Source: Caenorhabditis elegans (taxonomy: Eukaryota; Nematoda; Chromadorea; Rhabditida; Rhabditidae). From it: 64,000 nt of DNA. Location of the stretch: the NCBI RefSeq assembly GCF_000002985.6, contig NC_003284.9:12524001-12588000 (forward strand). The letters run 5' to 3'. Under the pieces are notes generated by a model. The model searched no databases, had not been told where the DNA came from, and saw only the letters and a list, made by a program, of their open reading frames with translations. Made by a program: the position numbers and the translations under genes. Shown one piece after another: positions 60,407 to 64,000 of the stretch. Position 1 is the first letter of the stretch, and the number at the start of each line of letters is the position of its first letter.

Positions 60407-62439
60407 TTATGGCAACTGGGTGGTATCATGGACGAGAAGATCTGGCTTCATGGACTCCTTGAAGCATTCAAAGTAATATTTGTTGATAATCACTACCAAT
60501 CGTTCATTTGGTTTAGTGGTTGGCAAGCTTACCAAATCAGCTTCAAAGACGTTGATTGGAATCATTCCACTGAAAACGTCACTATTAGATGAAAAATGTA
60601 CTGGAAAATTTACTTCTTGCGGACATATGCCATCTCGTCGTCATATGCGGTGTACTTCAAGCCACTGAGCACTTCCTTCATCTTCCAGTTTCCGTGCCGA
60701 CATCCCACTGATGCGAAGTAGTTGTCCGGAATATCATCAGCAAGACGCGCCTAGAAATCAAATTACAGTTATTTCGTTTCACTTAAAAGAGGACTAATGG
60801 TTCTGGGAGTTTTTTTGTTGCTTGTGTCTAATTTGATCTAGAATCATTAACATTTTGAAAGAAGAAGATTTTCGTTCAATTAGTTGTATTTCTATACAAA
60901 ATAAATGTTGATCGGATAGTTCTTTTTTCTATAAACACTAAAAAGCAAAGAACCGAAAAGCTTGGAAAACTGTGCTCCAGGCCGTAGGCAAAGAACGGAT
61001 CGACTAAGTATCCTAAGTAAAAAAGTATTTGGTATTATTCATGAGAATTTTTTAATTAATTAAATCAATCATCTTTCTCAAAATTATAACACTGACAAGC
61101 GATATCATGAAGATTATAGAAAATAAGTTGCATTGCTGATTGTGTCTAACTAATCAAGTTGCTCTATGAATTCCCGCATTACCTTAATGAATCTATTGAT
61201 TCCTTGATCAGTGATTATATTAGAAGTGATCTCAAAATTTGTGGCAGTGATGGAATTGAGCTGATCATCAGTAATCTTTGAAAGTCCGTCTAGTTTCAGG
61301 TTGGCAGCATTGCGCACTTGCTCTAGTTCCATGATATTTCCGTACTCGCCGGAGCACATTAGGGTGAACTTATTGAGCATTGGACGATGAAGCTTCACAA
61401 TCTCAATGATGTTCGGGAAAGAATCCATGACAACAGTAAGGTTTTCGGCGGTAATTGTACTTACACACTTTGATAGATCCATCTCTCCCATCTAAAATGT
61501 TAGGTAACCTTGTCGAATTTAGCAATTATCTACCTGCTGCGAGCGATTGGTTACAAACAATGATTTGTAGACGCGAATATTCTGGCTGAGCATATTTCTC
61601 AGCTCCTCAATTGCCATATTCCGATTGCGAAACAGAGTGTTGTTGGAGATTCCCATGTGGACGGTGGAGTCACCATCGCTACGTATGAGAATGCTGTCGT
61701 CGCGCTCACTGAACGTCATTTTGTAGGCGTCGAGCCGAATTGTGTATTTCTGCAATATGAGGATGTGATTGTGTGACAAATCAGCAGTTTCTTACATTTT
61801 TATATGTAGTGTTTTTGAGCTCGTGACAGAATTGAAAGTATTTCGCCAGAACTTCCCTGAAAAAAAGATATATGATAAAAATATATGATGAATATTACTA
61901 AATGTGTCCAACGCATAGAACGACTATTTTTCCAGCCAAAATTTGGCGCCCAATACGTGACAATCATTTAAAAAAAAAATAGCAAAATTGGGTTAAAAAC
62001 GCTCCCTAATCTAAAAAACAAAAATGTGCTATGTGAGGCTTAAGACTGCACGACAAGTATGAATGTTTGCTTTTTTCTTCTACATTTTCTTGACTAACCC
62101 GTCTGGTCCTTTCAGGAACTGATTCATTGCTTTTGAGGACGACTCTTCGGTTGATGAAGTTGTATCCACAAAAATATGATCACTTGGAACGTGATTACGG
62201 GTTCTGAAGTTAATCCTCCAATGCACCAGCTCTGCGTATTCTGGAGAATGCTCCAGTTCGTTCTCTTTATCAGTTTCCACGGACTCCTCCACAAAATCGT
62301 ATTCTGAGTCACTTTCCAATTCGACACCGATCTTCTCCAAGCCAAGCATTTGTTCCAGTGAAATTCCCTTGTCCTCTTCGTCTTTGAGCAAGTTTTTTTC
62401 TTCGGTTGCTTCCAACTGAACTAGCGCACAAGATTCCAT
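60407..62439 (-). CDS. F-box-associated-domain (FBA_2/FTH-like) protein without a visible F-box
   Basis: Six exons join to 408 aa: 62099-62439, 61796-61856, 61534-61749, 61183-61491, 60614-60750, 60407-60569. All introns are GT-AG and phases agree. ATG 62439 lies seven bases after a TTTTTTTTAG acceptor, so SL trans-splicing is likely. Residues 10-75 are strongly acidic (ELESDSEYDFVEESVETDKE). From about 115 the sequence follows the C-terminal half of nematode F-box proteins: LAKYFQFCHEL, then LKLDGLSKITDDQLNSITA, ITDQGINRFIK (299-309), and a tail with KEVLSGLKYTAYDDEMAYVR and NGMIPINVF. F-box proteins recruit substrates to SCF ubiquitin ligases. The F-box (LPxxLL-type, Skp1-binding) normally at the N-terminus is absent here, so ligase function is doubtful unless an upstream exon supplies it. 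Intron 4 (431 bp) contains a retrotransposon tail. Family membership is firm by pattern; the exact subtype is less sure. Confidence 0.85.
60982..61017 (+). repeat. 3' tail of a truncated non-LTR retrotransposon-like repeat (copy 2)
   Basis: 29 of 30 bases match 4241-4270, with the single change GGCGAAG to GGCAAAG; the octamer CTAAGTATC follows with one degenerate repeat. It sits inside intron 4 of the F-box-associated gene, antisense to that gene. Confidence 0.5.
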
Positions 62440-64000
62440 TGCCGTTCTAAAAAAAAGGTGTTACATTTGGAATGAGCGTAATGTGAATGCGTGTCGTCAC
62501 AAAGGGACAAAAAAGAACGCGACAAGTGTCGCTTGCACAATTGAGCCCATTGAGAGAGAAGAAAAAGCTAGGACCTTGTAGTCGCGGCCGCTAAGCAACA
62601 GAGTATATGCAAAAATTATTGCTCTGAAAAAACCATGAACTAGAAATTTATGGGCATCGAGATTCTCGAGTTCTAGACACAAAACTGAAATGAAGGCGTT
62701 TGCTATCGTAAAGTACAACATCTAAGAAAAAGGGCGGAGCGAGGAGCCATGTAACGGAAGAAGAGGCGGGCGCTGAAAGAAAGAGCTGGCAACCAAAAAG
62801 GTCTTGGAATACTGTAGTAGGTCATCAAACTATAGCTCTCAACCCTTTTAACAAAATGAATTTCTTGGGTGTCGGCATTTTTGTTCGTCTTGGCGCCTAC
62901 CACCGCGAGAAGTGGAATTGGAAATAGGATTTGTCAGAAAAAACAGAAAAAGAACGAAGAAGAAAAATGAGGATAGGAAAGAAGTCTCTAAGTACAAGAC
63001 GTTCGAGCGAAACGCATGAAAACCAGAAAAGCATGCGAAGAGCTCCACTCCTCATCTTGCATGTCTAAAAAGCTCACAAAAAGAACCCATTGAGCCCCCA
63101 TTACAAAGAGTCACTTGTTTAATATAGTTGACACGCAAGCCAAGATACCAATGGTCTGTCGAAGAGGAGAAATTCAAAATTAGGAAATTGCGGATACCGA
63201 ATGAAAATTAGAAATGAAAAATAAGAAATGAAAATGACAAGGGAATGAGTAAATGGAAATACTAATAATATGGGGAGAACCGAAGAAAAAGAGAGCTCGT
63301 TGAGTCAGAATGAACATAAGCTTCCGAGTGAATTGTTTACGGGCTTCTGGTGACAAAGGACGACGTCTACAAGACCCGATACACTACGATGTTGTTTTAA
63401 TAAATCATCAACGTACAAAACTGCTCCAACGAGCATGTGATTGACTACAGACGTAGTCTACAAAAAAAGTATCACGGGGTTATACTGCGGGAAAGTGCAA
63501 GAGCTAACAGCAGACTGGCGGCTCCCAGGAGAAGTCAAACTTCTTATACCAAAACCAATGCATTTGATAAATGTCAAGAAGAGAGCAATGATTATAGGCT
63601 GAGTAAAGGTTGTATGATGGAATAGTGAGGAAGTAATCGTTGAGCTTTAGATAAATATTTTGTAATGTGATCATTAAAATTAAATGCACTTTTTTAGTTT
63701 CCCATTATTATGAAATTCCGTTTTTTCCTATCAGCGCAGCTCCCCATTGCTCAAATTTGAAAAGTTATTCCTTGGTTGACTTGGAAGATATCAATAAATA
63801 GTTAACTGCGAAAGTTTAGAAAAATGTTGAAAATTATTTTTTCAAGTGTCTAATTTTTATCACAGCTAAAACCAACAGGAACATGAGCAGTTAAAGTTGA
63901 GCAAAGTGGTGATGCACTAATGGAAACAATACGGTAATTTTATCAACCTGGTCATTTTTATACTCTACTTAAAGACAATTTTGTGCATCGGTTGACATCA
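62440..64000. other. Upstream region of the F-box-associated gene; no gene seen
   Basis: This should hold the promoter of the minus-strand gene. Purine-rich patches at 62.9-63.3 kb and a moderately GC-rich patch at 63.3-63.6 kb give short overlapping frames on both strands. I looked here for an exon encoding an F-box and found none in the open frames. Confidence 0.4.

Noticed and set aside
60386..60668. Plus-strand frames of 68 and 62 codons
   Set aside because: They are antisense to the last two exons of the F-box-associated gene, whose splice sites and phases fit much better.
61150..61182. Stop after REFIEQLD as the natural end of the F-box-associated protein
   Set aside because: An AAG|GTAATG donor precedes it and the next two exons restore a typical F-box-protein C-terminus in frame. 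The short form may still exist as an intron-retention product.

Overview
The window is nematode nuclear DNA, almost certainly Caenorhabditis. The evidence is AT-rich sequence, many introns of about 45-200 bp ending in TTTTCAG, probable SL trans-splice acceptors a few bases before start codons, an F-box-associated protein of the nematode type, a neuropeptide GPCR, one Pol III tRNA gene and several hAT-type miniature transposons. It is not prokaryotic; there are no operons with ribosome binding sites, no phage and no CRISPR array. I could not fix the species or chromosome.

Layout. 1-13.4 kb: one convincing Pro/Met/Gly-rich exon (1418-1783, minus) of a gene I cannot name, a hAT MITE with an 8-bp target duplication, and otherwise non-coding repeat-bearing sequence. 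13.5-16.9 kb: a complete nine-exon neuropeptide-Y/F-like GPCR on the minus strand (468 aa as I splice it). 17-48 kb: gene-poor, holding a weak two-exon candidate near 23.4 kb, a tRNA-Thr(UGU) at 39.8 kb, two more MITE-like elements and a 19-bp poly-C tract. 48.3 kb: a small very basic ORF with repeats resembling STPR motifs.

49.6-60 kb: a tandem segmental duplication. Each copy carries a conserved upstream block with a forkhead-type site, a multi-exon plus-strand gene (A, 51163-53209; B, 56682-59213) and a related T-rich 3' flank. The two proteins share a roughly 100-residue helical C-terminal domain of a family I do not recognise. All but the last intron in each gene are in the same phase, and gene B shows duplication of an exon pair. 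An 848-bp hAT-like foldback element with 32-bp tandem repeats interrupts only the 3' flank of copy A. 60.4-62.4 kb: a six-exon minus-strand gene (408 aa) with an F-box-associated (FBA_2/FTH-like) body but an acidic N-terminus where the F-box should be. The last 1.5 kb has nothing I can support.

The genes do not form an obvious pathway. The strongest unusual material is the tandem A/B family, the orphan F-box-associated protein, the GPCR with a substituted TM6 proline, and the hAT-derived inverted repeats. Gene models were spliced by hand from sequence; no transcript or database evidence was available.
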